DNA of 64,000 bases from Hyphomonadaceae bacterium (GCA_019747815.1 JAIEQJ010000050.1:1-64000); one strand, 5' to 3'. Counted from the stretch's first letter, positions 44,152 to 51,236 are shown. A program made the numbers and translations. Notes: generated from the letters alone by a model not told the origin.

Positions 44152-45855
44152 TCACGCGGCTGTGGGCGTGACGGCAACGGTGGGCCGTCCGGTGTAGCCG
44201 CGTCGCGGGAACGTCATGTAGCGTGGCGTCCAGTTGTCCACCTTGGTCCGGCCATCCCCGGCAAGGGCCTTGCGGATGATCGCCTTTTTCTTGGTTCCGG
44301 GCTCGGTCAGATAGGTATTGGCGGCGGTCTCGCCGATCACCTCGGCCAGCATGCCGCTCACGGCCTCGCGGTCCTTGACCAGCGCGAAGTAGGTATCGTC
44401 GGGTTGCCAGTGCTGGAGGCAATCGACGCCGAGACGCTGACCCAACGTGTCGATCAGGTCGGTTCCGACCGCCATTGTCTCGGCCATCACCATGGCCACC
44501 ACCTGCATCACCTGCGCGTCGCTCATGTCGAGCAAGCGCGCGAACACCTCCGCCGTGCGGGCGCCGCTGGCGTCGTGACAAACGATGCTCCCGGCGTCCG
44601 CCTCGACGCGCAGCAGCTTGGCGGCCCTGGCCCGGCGCTTGGCGAACACTCCCTGGCTGGCGAGCTTGCTCGCCGCCTCGCCGATCTCGGCTGTCGCTGG
44701 CCGTTGCGGCTCGGCCTCGACCTTCCACCAGCGTCCCCCACCGATGGCGTGCGCCAACATCAGGCGCAGCGCCGTCTCTGGCGCGTCGGCAACGGCAAGG
44801 CGCACGGCGCTGTGGCGCACCAGATCGACATAGTTGGCCAGCGGAGCGCTCAATTCAGATCGTTCGACCGCAATGGAAGCTTCGCGGCCTACATCGCCGG
44901 CATCGGCCCCGCGCTTTGCGCGCCGAACCTCGGAGCGCGGCTTGAGGCCCTTGTGCACGGTGACATGTCCATCCGGCTCCACCACGACATAGACTTGACC
45001 ACCATCAGCCTTCGCCACGTTCTCATAATCCCACGGCTGAAAGCGCCGGTCGGGCTCGATGATGTGCACGTCACTCCAGCCGGACTGGAGAAGCTGCTCG
45101 CGCCGCTCGGCAATTGTGGCGTTCTGCAAGCGCCAGAACTCCTCCGCGTCGGTGAAGTAGCGCTGCTCCCCGAACAGGTCGGCGGTGATGCCGCCTTGGT
45201 AGGCGGCCTCGTCGAACAAAGCCGCCGTGGTCGCGATCTCGGCGCCGCCCAGCAGCCAAGCCTTGAGCTGCCAGGGTGGCGGCGGCTCCTGGTGCGGATC
45301 GTTGTTGAGGGCCAACCATGCCTTTTGCCGCTCCTTGGTGGCCAGCGTCAGCAATTGCAGGGTCTGCGTCTCGATGTCCCCGGCCCGGTATAGCCGCCGG
45401 ATATCGGGGTGCAGGTTGGCGATGGCGAGCCGGCGTTTGACGATCTGCTCGGAGATGCCGAAGTGCGCGGCAATGTCGGCCTCGGGCATGCCTTTGCGGC
45501 GCAGCGCCGCGAACGCCTCGTACTGCTCCAGGTCGTCCATCGGCAAGCGCTCGACGTTCTCGGCCAGCGAGGCCTCGATGGCAGTAGCGTCGTCGTCTGC
45601 CTCCAGCAGCACGCATGGCAGCTTGTCGACATCATTGACGCCGCGTGCGTCGAGCGCCCTGGCAGCGAGGTAGCGCCGCCGTCCGGCGACGATCTCGTAG
45701 GCGTTGCCGTCGCGCCGCACCAGCAGCGGCTGGATGATGCCGAGCGCGGCGATGGAAGCCGCGAGGCTGTCAATCTCCTTGGCTCCGTGGCGGCGCACGT
45801 TGAGCTTGGACACGGCCAGCTCGGCTAGGGGAATGTGATGCAGCTTGCGTAGCAT
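44152..45855 (-). CDS. ParB-like nuclease-domain protein
   Basis: 567-residue protein. The N-terminal ParB/Srx domain is clear (IPLAELAVSKLNVR, IIQPLLVRR, EIVAGRRRYLAARAL), followed by an HTH (MPEADIAAHFGISEQIVKRR). The long C-terminal region has no family I can name. No parA is nearby, so a regulatory or plasmid-stability role on the element is more likely than classic partition. It ends 4 bases before the DUF2161 region and begins 16 bases after the ArdC-like gene. Confidence 0.85.
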   Translation of the reverse strand: MLRKLHHIPLAELAVSKLNVRRHGAKEIDSLAASIAALGIIQPLLVRRDGNAYEIVAGRRRYLAARALDARGVNDVDKLPCVLLEADDDATAIEASLAENVERLPMDDLEQYEAFAALRRKGMPEADIAAHFGISEQIVKRRLAIANLHPDIRRLYRAGDIETQTLQLLTLATKERQKAWLALNNDPHQEPPPPWQLKAWLLGGAEIATTAALFDEAAYQGGITADLFGEQRYFTDAEEFWRLQNATIAERREQLLQSGWSDVHIIEPDRRFQPWDYENVAKADGGQVYVVVEPDGHVTVHKGLKPRSEVRRAKRGADAGDVGREASIAVERSELSAPLANYVDLVRHSAVRLAVADAPETALRLMLAHAIGGGRWWKVEAEPQRPATAEIGEAASKLASQGVFAKRRARAAKLLRVEADAGSIVCHDASGARTAEVFARLLDMSDAQVMQVVAMVMAETMAVGTDLIDTLGQRLGVDCLQHWQPDDTYFALVKDREAVSGMLAEVIGETAANTYLTEPGTKKKAIIRKALAGDGRTKVDNWTPRYMTFPRRGYTGRPTVAVTPTAA

Positions 45856-45871
45856 GCGAACCTCCTTGTGT

Positions 45872-46794
45872 TCAGGCGGCGGAGCGATGAGCGGTGGTGT
45901 CCTGCAGGCCGTCGAGATAGGCGACGGCTTCCTGCGCCTTGGCGGCGGCAGAGAAGATGGCGCGCGGGTCGGCCTTCATGACATCGAGCCAATGGTGGAT
46001 GTAGCGGGCGTGGTCGGGGTGCGGCTCGATGGCGATGGCGAGACGCGCGCACAGGAAGGCGGCACCGATCTCGGCGCAGCTTCCTCGAAACAGTAGGCCT
46101 TGTCGCCGAAGCGCTTGCCGAACTCGCGGTTCAGGCGATGCGGCGCACCAGACCAGTGCGTTGCCTCGTGTCCGAGCACGCCATACCAGGACTCGGTGCG
46201 CGTGCGCCCGTCGCTGGCAATGAAGCGCGCCTCGTCGGGCATATGCACGGTATCGGTGGCGCGCCGATAGCACGCCTGCGTCCCGCCGACGATGACCTTC
46301 GCGCCGGTGGCCGCGAAATAGGCTTCGGCGGCTGCGATGCGCTCGATGGGATCGGGCGGCAGCGCCATGGCGGGCTGGTAGCCGTCCACTTGCTCGGCGG
46401 CGAACACCCAATAGCCGCGCGCAAAGCGCCGCCGCTCCGTCTCTCCTTCTCCGTCGTCGCCATCGGACTCGGCCGCAACGGTGATCTCCTTGTAGAACAC
46501 GATTGGGCTGGCCTTCTCGCCCTTGCGCACACGCGCGCCCTTCTCGTTCCACTGGCGCAGCGTCGCCCACTCCCCTGAATCGTAGCCGCGCTCCAGCGCG
46601 CTCACCCACAGGCTCAGGACGTTGACGCCGCGATAGGCTTGGCCCGTGACGGCATTGCTCGGCAGCACGGGCCGCGTGCCGCCTCGCTGCCACGGCATGA
46701 TGGGATCGCCGGGGCTCGCCTCGATGGCGGCGAGCAGCTTGGCGGTGATGGTCTCGTAAATGTCGGAACGCGGTTTTTGAGCTTTCGAGCGCAT
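45872..46794 (-). pseudogene. ArdC-like antirestriction/zincin protein, frameshifted
   Basis: DUF1738/ArdC-type protein: an N-terminal ssDNA-binding domain (DIYETITAKLLAAIEASPGD, MPWQRGG) and a C-terminal zincin with GHEATHW (HExxH). From ATG 46794 the frame reads to ...AYCFEEA and then goes wrong; the family sequence CAEIGAAFLCARLAIAIEPH and HARYIHHWLDVMKADPRAIF continues in the next frame down to 45872. One base appears missing near 46083. Such proteins protect incoming single-stranded DNA during conjugation. ATG is preceded by AGGAG. Confidence 0.8.
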
Positions 46795-46868
46795 GACGCG
46801 GTACTCCTAGAAGGGAGGACAAAACCCGAGAATTCAGCGCTGATCTCAGTGTTAAGATAATAGCAGAT

Positions 46869-46883
46869 GTTCCTGTTGTGTTC
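46869..46883. promoter_or_regulatory. possible second LexA-type box
   Basis: GTTC-N7-GTTC at 46869-46883, about 75 bases upstream of the ArdC-like start and in the same orientation as the dinB box. One or two such matches are expected by chance in a window this size, so this is weak without further evidence. Confidence 0.3.
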
Positions 46884-47023
46884 TATTCGAAAATGGCCCT
46901 ATCTATCGGAAACTAAATCACATTTTGTTTCAGCCACCACGCAATGGATGCGCCCCGATGTTTCAAATTGCAATTTGCATCGACCGCGCTTTTTCTTTTC
47001 AAAACGGATTGCCCAATTCATGT

Positions 47024-47086
47024 GTCTGCCTCCTGGAGCCGCCCTTGCCTCCGGCCCCTTCAGGGGGGCGGCTTCAGGAGGCAGAC
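47024..47086. repeat. 20-bp inverted repeat
   Basis: The arm 47024-47043 pairs with 47067-47086 over 20 bases with one mismatch (GTCTGCC...GCCGCC against GGCGGC...GGCAGAC), enclosing a 23-base spacer. This is much longer than a typical terminator stem. Confidence 0.7.
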
Positions 47087-47286
47087 CATGGGCCCTGCCT
47101 CTTGGTGAGCCCGGCGTCGTCGCTTTGTCGGCGCGGCCGCGTGGCGTCGTTGTCGCCCCTGACTGTCTTGGAGCTTTCACGCGATGATGTGATCGGCCGG
47201 AGCATCGCTGGCAGCGAAGGCGGTCGCGGCAACGATCGTGACCCCGAAGGGGCGGAGACGCCGGCCTTCCGGGCACGGCGGCTCCG

Positions 47287-47314
47287 GTCGCCGGCCGCTT
47301 TTTTGGCCGGCGAC
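47287..47314. repeat. perfect 10-bp hairpin with T-rich loop
   Basis: GTCGCCGGCC (47287-47296), loop GCTTTTTT, GGCCGGCGAC (47305-47314). Perfect stem; the T-run is in the loop, so this is not a standard terminator. Confidence 0.7.
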
Positions 47315-47324
47315 TAGAGCGTGA

Positions 47325-47351
47325 CCCTCCGCGGCCGCGGGCCGTGGAGGG
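47325..47351. repeat. 11-bp hairpin
   Basis: CCCTCCGCGGC (47325-47335) pairs with GCCGTGGAGGG (47341-47351), one G-T pair, 5-base loop. It lies 10 bases from the previous hairpin, so the two may act together. Confidence 0.55.
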
Positions 47352-47886
47352 AGCCGCCCAGAACAAGATATTGGACATCCCAAAGAGCTGATGGCGACGG
47401 ACAGCCAACGCTCGCAGCGGCGCCTTTCTCTTCCCTCAGTTGGCAGACAAGCAGCCGCGCCGTCGCCTTTCGGCTCTTGACTATTTGCAGTGCTTCGGTC
47501 AAACACACCGTCCGCTGAAAAGCGTTTCAGCGAGACAACTGAGGAAGCCGATGCGTATCGCATCACATATCGCCACCGCGCTCAGCGCCGCCACCGGACG
47601 GTCGGATCGACCGAACGGGTGGCCGCGTATTGGCGTGTGCATGGCCTATTGGGGCTTCTCCTTCCGCATGAATGATCGGGCCAGCCAAGGCTCGAGACTG
47701 AAACCGGAATAACCGGCGCAGGGCATCCCCTCCGCCGATCAGGCAGGAGGGCAGATGGCCCGCACATCACCGCCAAGACGATCCCGACATCACCCGTGTG
47801 CTGCGAGCACGCGCGCGTTCGCTCGCGCGCATGTCCGCGACCGCGAACGCGCATGACTGACTACGGCGCCGGTGGCGCCGCGCTCT

Positions 47887-47892
47887 TTGACA
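47887..47892 (+). promoter_or_regulatory. possible -35 element of the tRNA array
   Basis: TTGACA in the context CTCTTTGACATTGTGAAC, about 105 bases before the first tRNA. The context resembles sequences ahead of stable-RNA genes. No convincing -10 at standard spacing, so tentative. Confidence 0.3.
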
Positions 47893-47997
47893 TTGTGAAC
47901 GTCCAGATTTGGACGCGGCGCCGGATTCCGGCCCGTTCAGCAAGCTCGCTCTCAGGTCGAGAGCGGCGCCGCGATCCTTTTGTCAATTTTCTCAAGG

Positions 47998-48073
47998 GCT
48001 GGCTTAGCTCATCGGGCAGAGCACTCGCCTTGTAAGCGAGAGGCGGGAGGTTCGAGTCCTCCAGCCAGCACCA
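47998..48073 (+). tRNA. tRNA-Thr (TGT)
   Basis: Acceptor GCTGGCT/AGCCAGC with encoded CCA. The anticodon stem CTCGC/GCGAG holds loop CTTGTAA, anticodon TGT. First gene of the array. Confidence 0.92.
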
Positions 48074-48081
48074 GCATCGAT

Positions 48082-48166
48082 GCACTCGTGGCGAAACGGC
48101 AGACGCAGCCGCCTCAGAAGCGGCCGCCCTCGCGGCATGGAGGTTCAAGTCCTCCCGGGTGCACCA
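48082..48166 (+). tRNA. tRNA-Leu (CAG)
   Basis: Acceptor GCACTCG/CGGGTGC, long variable arm, encoded CCA. Anticodon loop CTCAGAA on stem GCCGC/GCGGC. Confidence 0.92.
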
Positions 48167-48232
48167 TATTTGCTTGCGCGCAGTCACGCCGAAGGCGTGC
48201 TTTCAGCACGACACACCAACCCTGCGCGCACC

Positions 48233-48309
48233 GCTCGCTTCGCCAAGCGGCCAAGGCATCGGTCTTACACACCGACATTTCCCAGGTTCGAGTCCTGGAG
48301 CGAGCACCA
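48233..48309 (+). tRNA. tRNA-Val (TAC)
   Basis: Acceptor GCTCGCT/AGCGAGC, encoded CCA. Anticodon stem TCGGT/ACCGA, loop CTTACAC, anticodon TAC. The D arm (TCGCCAAGCGG) is more like Gln/Leu tRNAs. Confidence 0.88.
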
Positions 48310-48314
48310 AATCG

Positions 48315-48388
48315 TCTCCCGTAGCTCAATGGCAGAGCGCCCGGCCGATAACCGGAAGACCGCGGTTCGATACCGTGCGGGAGAACCA
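48315..48388 (+). tRNA. tRNA-Ile (GAT)
   Basis: Acceptor TCTCCCG/CGGGAGA, encoded CCA. Loop CCGATAA gives anticodon GAT; the stem is a 4-bp CCGG/CCGG. The T arm has a G-T pair. Confidence 0.85.
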
Positions 48389-48459
48389 ACATCAGAACAG
48401 GAAACCCATCATGACCATCAAAGAAACGAAGCGGCTTGCCGCCGCATCTCCACTAGCGT

Positions 48460-48544
48460 GGACCCGGAGCGTTCAAGCCTGAGACGGTTGGGCAGCGGGC
48501 TTTTAATCCGTGCGCCAGAGGTTCAACTCCTCCCGGGTTCTCCA
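48460..48544 (+). tRNA. tRNA-Lys (TTT), atypical D region
   Basis: Acceptor GGACCCG/CGGGTTC, discriminator T, encoded CCA; anticodon stem GCGGG/TCCGT with loop CTTTTAA. About 28 bases separate acceptor and anticodon stems, several more than normal, so the D arm is expanded or degenerate. Confidence 0.75.
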
Positions 48545-48561
48545 ACCGCAACACCACATAC

Positions 48562-48638
48562 ACACGACTAGCTCAATCGGTCAGAGCGCCGTCCTCTTAA
48601 GTCGGAGGTTCGCGGTTCGAGTCCGCGGTCGTGTACCA
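48562..48638 (+). tRNA. tRNA-Lys (CTT)
   Basis: Acceptor ACACGAC/GTCGTGT, encoded CCA. Loop CTCTTAA gives anticodon CTT; anticodon stem CCGTC/GTCGG has one T-T mismatch. Confidence 0.87.
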
Positions 48639-48646
48639 AATGCATT

Positions 48647-48721
48647 GGCCTGCTACGCATCTGCTGAGGCGAGCCCGTTGTCTGCGGGTCGAGACGGGTT
48701 GGATTCCCGTGCAGGCCGCCA
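48647..48721 (+). tRNA. tRNA-Asp (GTC)
   Basis: Acceptor GGCCTGC/GCAGGCC, discriminator G, encoded CCA. Loop TTGTCTG gives GTC. The T loop is TTGGATT rather than the usual TTCGAAT. Confidence 0.87.
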
Positions 48722-48755
48722 GCTTCATTCACCTGTCATCGAAAGGAGGTCAGCG

Positions 48756-49298
48756 ATGTCCATCTCAGCGCATCCCGCGCTCGTGCTCAACGCCGACTTC
48801 CGGCCGATGAGCTACTTCCCGCTCTCGCTGCTGTCGTGGCAGGATGCGGTGCATGCCGTGTTCAGTGACCGCGTCTCGGTGGTGGCCGAGTACGACGTGT
48901 GGGCGCGCAGCCCGTCCACGCAAATCCGGCTGCCGTCCGTCGTGGCGCTGCGCAAGTACCAGCGTGCGTCGCGGCGTGTTGCTTTCACGCGCTTCAACGT
49001 GTTCCTACGCGATCGCTTCACCTGCCAATATTGCGGCGAGGAGTTTGCGTCATCGGAGCTGACGTTCGAGCACGTGATCCCGCGCTCGCGCGGCGGCCAG
49101 ACGGCCTGGTCGAACATCGTCACCGCGTGCGTGCCGTGCAACACGGGCAAGGGCAGCTCCCTGCGCGTCAAGCCGCGCCGGATGCCGAAGGAGCCCACGA
49201 CCCGCGAGCTGCTGGCGGCCAAGCGAGCGTTCCCGTCCGGCTATCTGCATGAGAGCTGGGCGGACTACCTCTACTGGAACACCCAACTCGAGGCCTGA
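48756..49298 (+). CDS. HNH endonuclease inside the tRNA array
   Basis: 180-residue HNH nuclease. The zinc-binding CQYCGEEF, the core LTFEHVIPRSRGGQTAWSNI and CVPCNTGKG form a complete HNH motif with four Cys. The N-terminal ~90 residues (SAHPALVLNADFRPMSYFPL) are typical of the HNH family often found in plasmid and phage tRNA arrays. A strong AAAGGAGGT lies 6 bases before ATG 48756. It is the only protein gene in the array and has tRNA-Asp and tRNA-Arg on either side. It may promote mobility of the array or have a host or defence role; not shown. Confidence 0.9.
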   Translation: MSISAHPALVLNADFRPMSYFPLSLLSWQDAVHAVFSDRVSVVAEYDVWARSPSTQIRLPSVVALRKYQRASRRVAFTRFNVFLRDRFTCQYCGEEFASSELTFEHVIPRSRGGQTAWSNIVTACVPCNTGKGSSLRVKPRRMPKEPTTRELLAAKRAFPSGYLHESWADYLYWNTQLEA

Positions 49299-49334
49299 TT
49301 TCCTCTCCTCACGCATGGGGAGAGGAAACAATAC

Positions 49335-49412
49335 CGTCTCGTAGCTCAGTCGGACCAGAGCGCCGCCGTCCGAAGGCGGAGGTCGCGCGTTCAAGTCGCG
49401 CCGAGACGTCCA
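49335..49412 (+). tRNA. tRNA-Arg (CCG)
   Basis: Acceptor CGTCTCG/CGAGACG, discriminator T, encoded CCA. Anticodon stem CCGCC/GGCGG, loop GTCCGAA. Confidence 0.9.
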
Positions 49413-49431
49413 GTTTGGTTCCGCGCGCGTT

Positions 49432-49456
49432 CATGCCGGACGCCCACTCCGGCATG
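49432..49456. repeat. perfect 9-bp hairpin between tRNA genes
   Basis: CATGCCGGA (49432-49440), 7-base loop, TCCGGCATG (49448-49456), in a 117-base gap between tRNA-Arg and tRNA-Ser. No T-run follows; it may be a processing or pausing element. Confidence 0.6.
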
Positions 49457-49529
49457 CCCATCAATCGCGCGTCGATGGCGCCGCGCCGTTCGTCGTGCCC
49501 ACGCGAACAGGCGCGGCGCTTAGTTCTCA

Positions 49530-49617
49530 GGAAGGCTCCGCTGGAGTGGCCGGCACCCCGTCTTGAAAACGGGTGGGCACCGCAAGGTGTGGCGTTCGAA
49601 CCGTCAGCCTTCCGCCA
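49530..49617 (+). tRNA. tRNA-Ser (TGA)
   Basis: Acceptor GGAAGGC/GCCTTCC, discriminator G, encoded CCA, long variable arm. Stem CCCGT/ACGGG, loop CTTGAAA. Confidence 0.92.
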
Positions 49618-49667
49618 ATACCGGCGCGGGTGATCGCAAGGTGGCCCGCACCAATCCGAACAAGCAC

Positions 49668-49752
49668 GCACAGATACTCAAGCGGCAACGAGGCCTGATT
49701 GTAGATCAGGTGCCTTCGGGCTCCGCAGGTTCGAGTCCTGCTCTGTGCACCA
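49668..49752 (+). tRNA. tRNA-Tyr (GTA)
   Basis: Acceptor GCACAGA/TCTGTGC, encoded CCA, long variable arm as expected for Tyr. Stem CCTGA/TCAGG, loop TTGTAGA. The next tRNA starts on the following base. Confidence 0.92.
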
Positions 49753-49826
49753 GCGTCCGTAGCTCAATGGCAGAGCCGCGCGTTGCCGACGCGCAGACAT
49801 GGGTTCGATTCCCATCGGCCGCACCA
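49753..49826 (+). tRNA. tRNA-Gly (GCC)
   Basis: Acceptor GCGTCCG/CGGCCGC with one T-C mismatch, encoded CCA. Stem GCGCG/CGCGC, loop TTGCCGA. Confidence 0.88.
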
Positions 49827-49837
49827 ATTGTGAATTC

Positions 49838-49910
49838 GCCTGGGAAGCTAATCTGGTGAAAGCGCCGCGTTGAAGCCGCGGAGAGGTGGGCTCGAAACCT
49901 ACCCCAGGCA
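49838..49910 (+). tRNA. tRNA-Phe (GAA)
   Basis: Acceptor GCCTGGG/CCCAGGC, discriminator A followed by CCC, so CCA is not encoded. Stem CCGCG/CGCGG, loop TTGAAGC. Confidence 0.87.
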
Positions 49911-49924
49911 CCCACCGTATTCGC

Positions 49925-49981
49925 GGGGGTCGGACCCGTCTCGCCACCGCTCCGTTGCACGCGGAGCAGGGTCTGGCCCCC
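49925..49981 (+). ncRNA. armless tRNA-Cys-like hairpin (GCA)
   Basis: GGGGGTCGGACCC (49925-49937) pairs along its full length with GGGTCTGGCCCCC (49969-49981) using two G-T pairs. Inside is an anticodon-type arm, stem CTCCG/CGGAG with loop TTGCACG, anticodon GCA. Neither a normal T arm (GGTTCGA) nor CCA is present. It sits in register between the Phe and Ala genes and would supply the one amino acid otherwise missing from the array. It may be a degenerate tRNA-Cys or an armless type. Confidence 0.5.
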
Positions 49982-49995
49982 TAGGCAACCCAATC

Positions 49996-50068
49996 GGGGT
50001 ACGCGCAGGGTCCGCAGATCTCCCTTGCAAGGAGATTGAGCTCGGTTCGAGTCCGAGGTGCTCCACCA
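49996..50068 (+). tRNA. tRNA-Ala (TGC)
   Basis: Acceptor GGGGTAC/GTGCTCC with two G-T pairs, encoded CCA. Stem TCTCC/GGAGA, loop CTTGCAA. Confidence 0.88.
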
Positions 50069-50069
50069 T

Positions 50070-50143
50070 TCCCTGATCGTCCAACGGCAGGACGCCCGGT
50101 TGTTAACCGGTCAATCCAGGTTCGAGTCCTGGTCGGGGAGCCA
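50070..50143 (+). tRNA. tRNA-Asn (GTT)
   Basis: Acceptor TCCCTGA/TCGGGGA, discriminator G, encoded CCA. Loop TTGTTAA gives GTT. Confidence 0.9.
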
Positions 50144-50153
50144 ATTCACATGC

Positions 50154-50229
50154 GTCGCGATCGTCTAGTGGCAAGGACACGCCGGCTCTCAACCGGCAGA
50201 CCGGAGTTCGAGTCTCCGTCGCGGCACCA
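50154..50229 (+). tRNA. tRNA-Glu (CTC)
   Basis: Acceptor GTCGCGA/TCGCGGC, encoded CCA. Stem GCCGG/CCGGC, loop CTCTCAA. Confidence 0.9.
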
Positions 50230-50234
50230 ACAAT

Positions 50235-50311
50235 GCACACGTAGCTCAATTGGACTGAGCACCTGATTACGGATCAGGAGGATGCAGGTTCGAGGCCTGC
50301 CGTGTGCGCCA
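50235..50311 (+). tRNA. tRNA-Arg (ACG)
   Basis: Acceptor GCACACG/CGTGTGC, discriminator G, encoded CCA. Stem CCTGA/TCAGG, loop TTACGGA; A34 would be edited to inosine. Confidence 0.92.
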
Positions 50312-50317
50312 CATCAT

Positions 50318-50396
50318 CAGCGTGTAGGGGAGCCTGGCCGTCCCTGCCTGGCTTGGAACCAGGAGATCGGTGGTTCAAATCCACCCACGCTGACCA
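50318..50396 (+). tRNA. tRNA-Pro (TGG)
   Basis: Acceptor CAGCGTG/CACGCTG, encoded CCA. Stem CCTGG/CCAGG, loop CTTGGAA. Confidence 0.91.
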
Positions 50397-50399
50397 ATT

Positions 50400-50476
50400 G
50401 CCCTCGTAGCTCAGCGGATGAGAGCGGCTGCCTTCTAAGCGGCAGGTCGGGTGTTCAAGTCACCCCGAGGGCTCCA
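50400..50476 (+). tRNA. tRNA-Arg (TCT)
   Basis: Acceptor GCCCTCG/CGAGGGC, discriminator T, encoded CCA. Stem GCTGC/GCGGC, loop CTTCTAA. Confidence 0.9.
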
Positions 50477-50481
50477 AGAGA

Positions 50482-50570
50482 GGATGGTTGGCCGAGCGGT
50501 AAGGCAGCGCGATGCTAATGCGCCGAGACCTCCAGGGGTCGCGCAGGTTCGATCCCTGCACCATCCGCCA
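50482..50570 (+). tRNA. tRNA-Ser (GCT)
   Basis: Acceptor GGATGGT/ACCATCC, discriminator G, encoded CCA, long variable arm. Loop ATGCTAA gives GCT. Confidence 0.9.
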
Positions 50571-50572
50571 GC

Positions 50573-50646
50573 GCGGGCGTAGCTTAATGGCAGAGCTGCT
50601 GCCTTCCAAGCAGACGACGCGAGTTCGATTCTCGCTGCCCGCTCCA
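50573..50646 (+). tRNA. tRNA-Gly (TCC)
   Basis: Acceptor GCGGGCG/TGCCCGC, discriminator T, encoded CCA. Loop CTTCCAA gives TCC. Confidence 0.9.
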
Positions 50647-50651
50647 ACATC

Positions 50652-50728
50652 GCCACGTTCGTCTAGCGGCCGAGGACACCGGTCCTTCAAATCGGATGGC
50701 GCGGGTTCGAATCCCGCACGTGGCTCCA
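50652..50728 (+). tRNA. tRNA-Glu (TTC)
   Basis: Acceptor GCCACGT/ACGTGGC, discriminator T, encoded CCA. Stem CCGGT/ATCGG, loop CCTTCAA. Confidence 0.89.
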
Positions 50729-50734
50729 CTGTAT

Positions 50735-50809
50735 TGCCCCTTCGCCTAGCAGGTAGGGCACCGGGCTTTGAACTCGGGCGGCTTGGTTCGAAACCAAGAG
50801 GGGCAGCCA
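50735..50809 (+). tRNA. tRNA-Gln (TTG)
   Basis: Acceptor TGCCCCT/AGGGGCA, discriminator G, encoded CCA. Stem CCGGG/CTCGG, loop CTTTGAA. Confidence 0.9.
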
Positions 50810-50819
50810 CCTTCAACTC

Positions 50820-50894
50820 CGCGGAATAGCTCAGTCGGTAGAGCGGGGGTTTCATACGCCTCGTCAGCCGCAGGTTCGAGTCCTGCTTCCGCGA
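50820..50894 (+). tRNA. tRNA-Met (CAT)
   Basis: Acceptor CGCGGAA/TTCCGCG; CCA is not encoded (A then CTT, running into a T7 tract). Loop TTCATAC gives CAT. The first pair is C-G, not the C-A mismatch of an initiator, so this is elongator Met or, if C34 is modified, Ile2. Confidence 0.85.
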
Positions 50895-50902
50895 CTTTTT
50901 TT

Positions 50903-50974
50903 GCCGGCTTAGCCAAGTGGGAAGGCAACGGGTCGTGGCCCCGTCACGAGGCGGTTCGACTCCGCCAGCCGGTA
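50903..50974 (+). tRNA. tRNA-His (GTG)
   Basis: Acceptor GCCGGCT/AGCCGGT, discriminator A, no encoded CCA. Stem ACGGG/CCCGT, loop TCGTGGC. Starts 8 bases after tRNA-Met. Confidence 0.87.
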
Positions 50975-50975
50975 C

Positions 50976-51051
50976 GGGCGTGTAGCTCATCGGTAGAGCG
51001 GCGGATTCCAAATCCGCGCCAGAGAGGGTTCAATTCCTTCCTCGCCCGCCA
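50976..51051 (+). tRNA. tRNA-Trp (CCA)
   Basis: Acceptor GGGCGTG/CTCGCCC with one T-T mismatch, discriminator G, encoded CCA. Stem GCGGA/TCCGC, loop TTCCAAA. Last gene of the array. Confidence 0.89.
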
Positions 51052-51236
51052 TTTCATCAACGCTCGTATACAGAGGCCAACCGTCTTACTCTGATGCGCA
51101 AGACGCCGATTTGGGCGCCGAAGCCATGTTCCTCCCGCCGGAACTTCAGTCATTATTGCTGTGTCGGCCTACGGCAGCGGATTGCAATGTCAGAGGGACT
51201 TTACGACACCGCTTGGCAACGTCAGCTGACTGGCCG

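Larger units (their letters stand above)
46884..47997. other. gene-poor, hairpin-rich region
   Basis: About 1.1 kb with no recognisable gene; short open frames on both strands look random. It holds three strong inverted repeats (47024-47086, 47287-47314, 47325-47351) and ends at the tRNA array. It could contain a transfer or replication origin or array promoter. Confidence 0.5.

Noticed and set aside
46867-47720. Several short open frames in the hairpin-rich region
   Set aside because: They overlap each other on both strands, lack ribosome binding sites and match no family.
47881-47905. CTTTGACATTGTGAA as a sign of an rRNA operon
   Set aside because: No 16S, 23S or 5S sequence follows; only tRNA genes do. 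It was kept only as a weak promoter candidate.
50895-50902. T-run after tRNA-Met as a terminator
   Set aside because: The run follows a tRNA acceptor stem with no separate hairpin, and two further tRNA genes follow immediately on the same strand.
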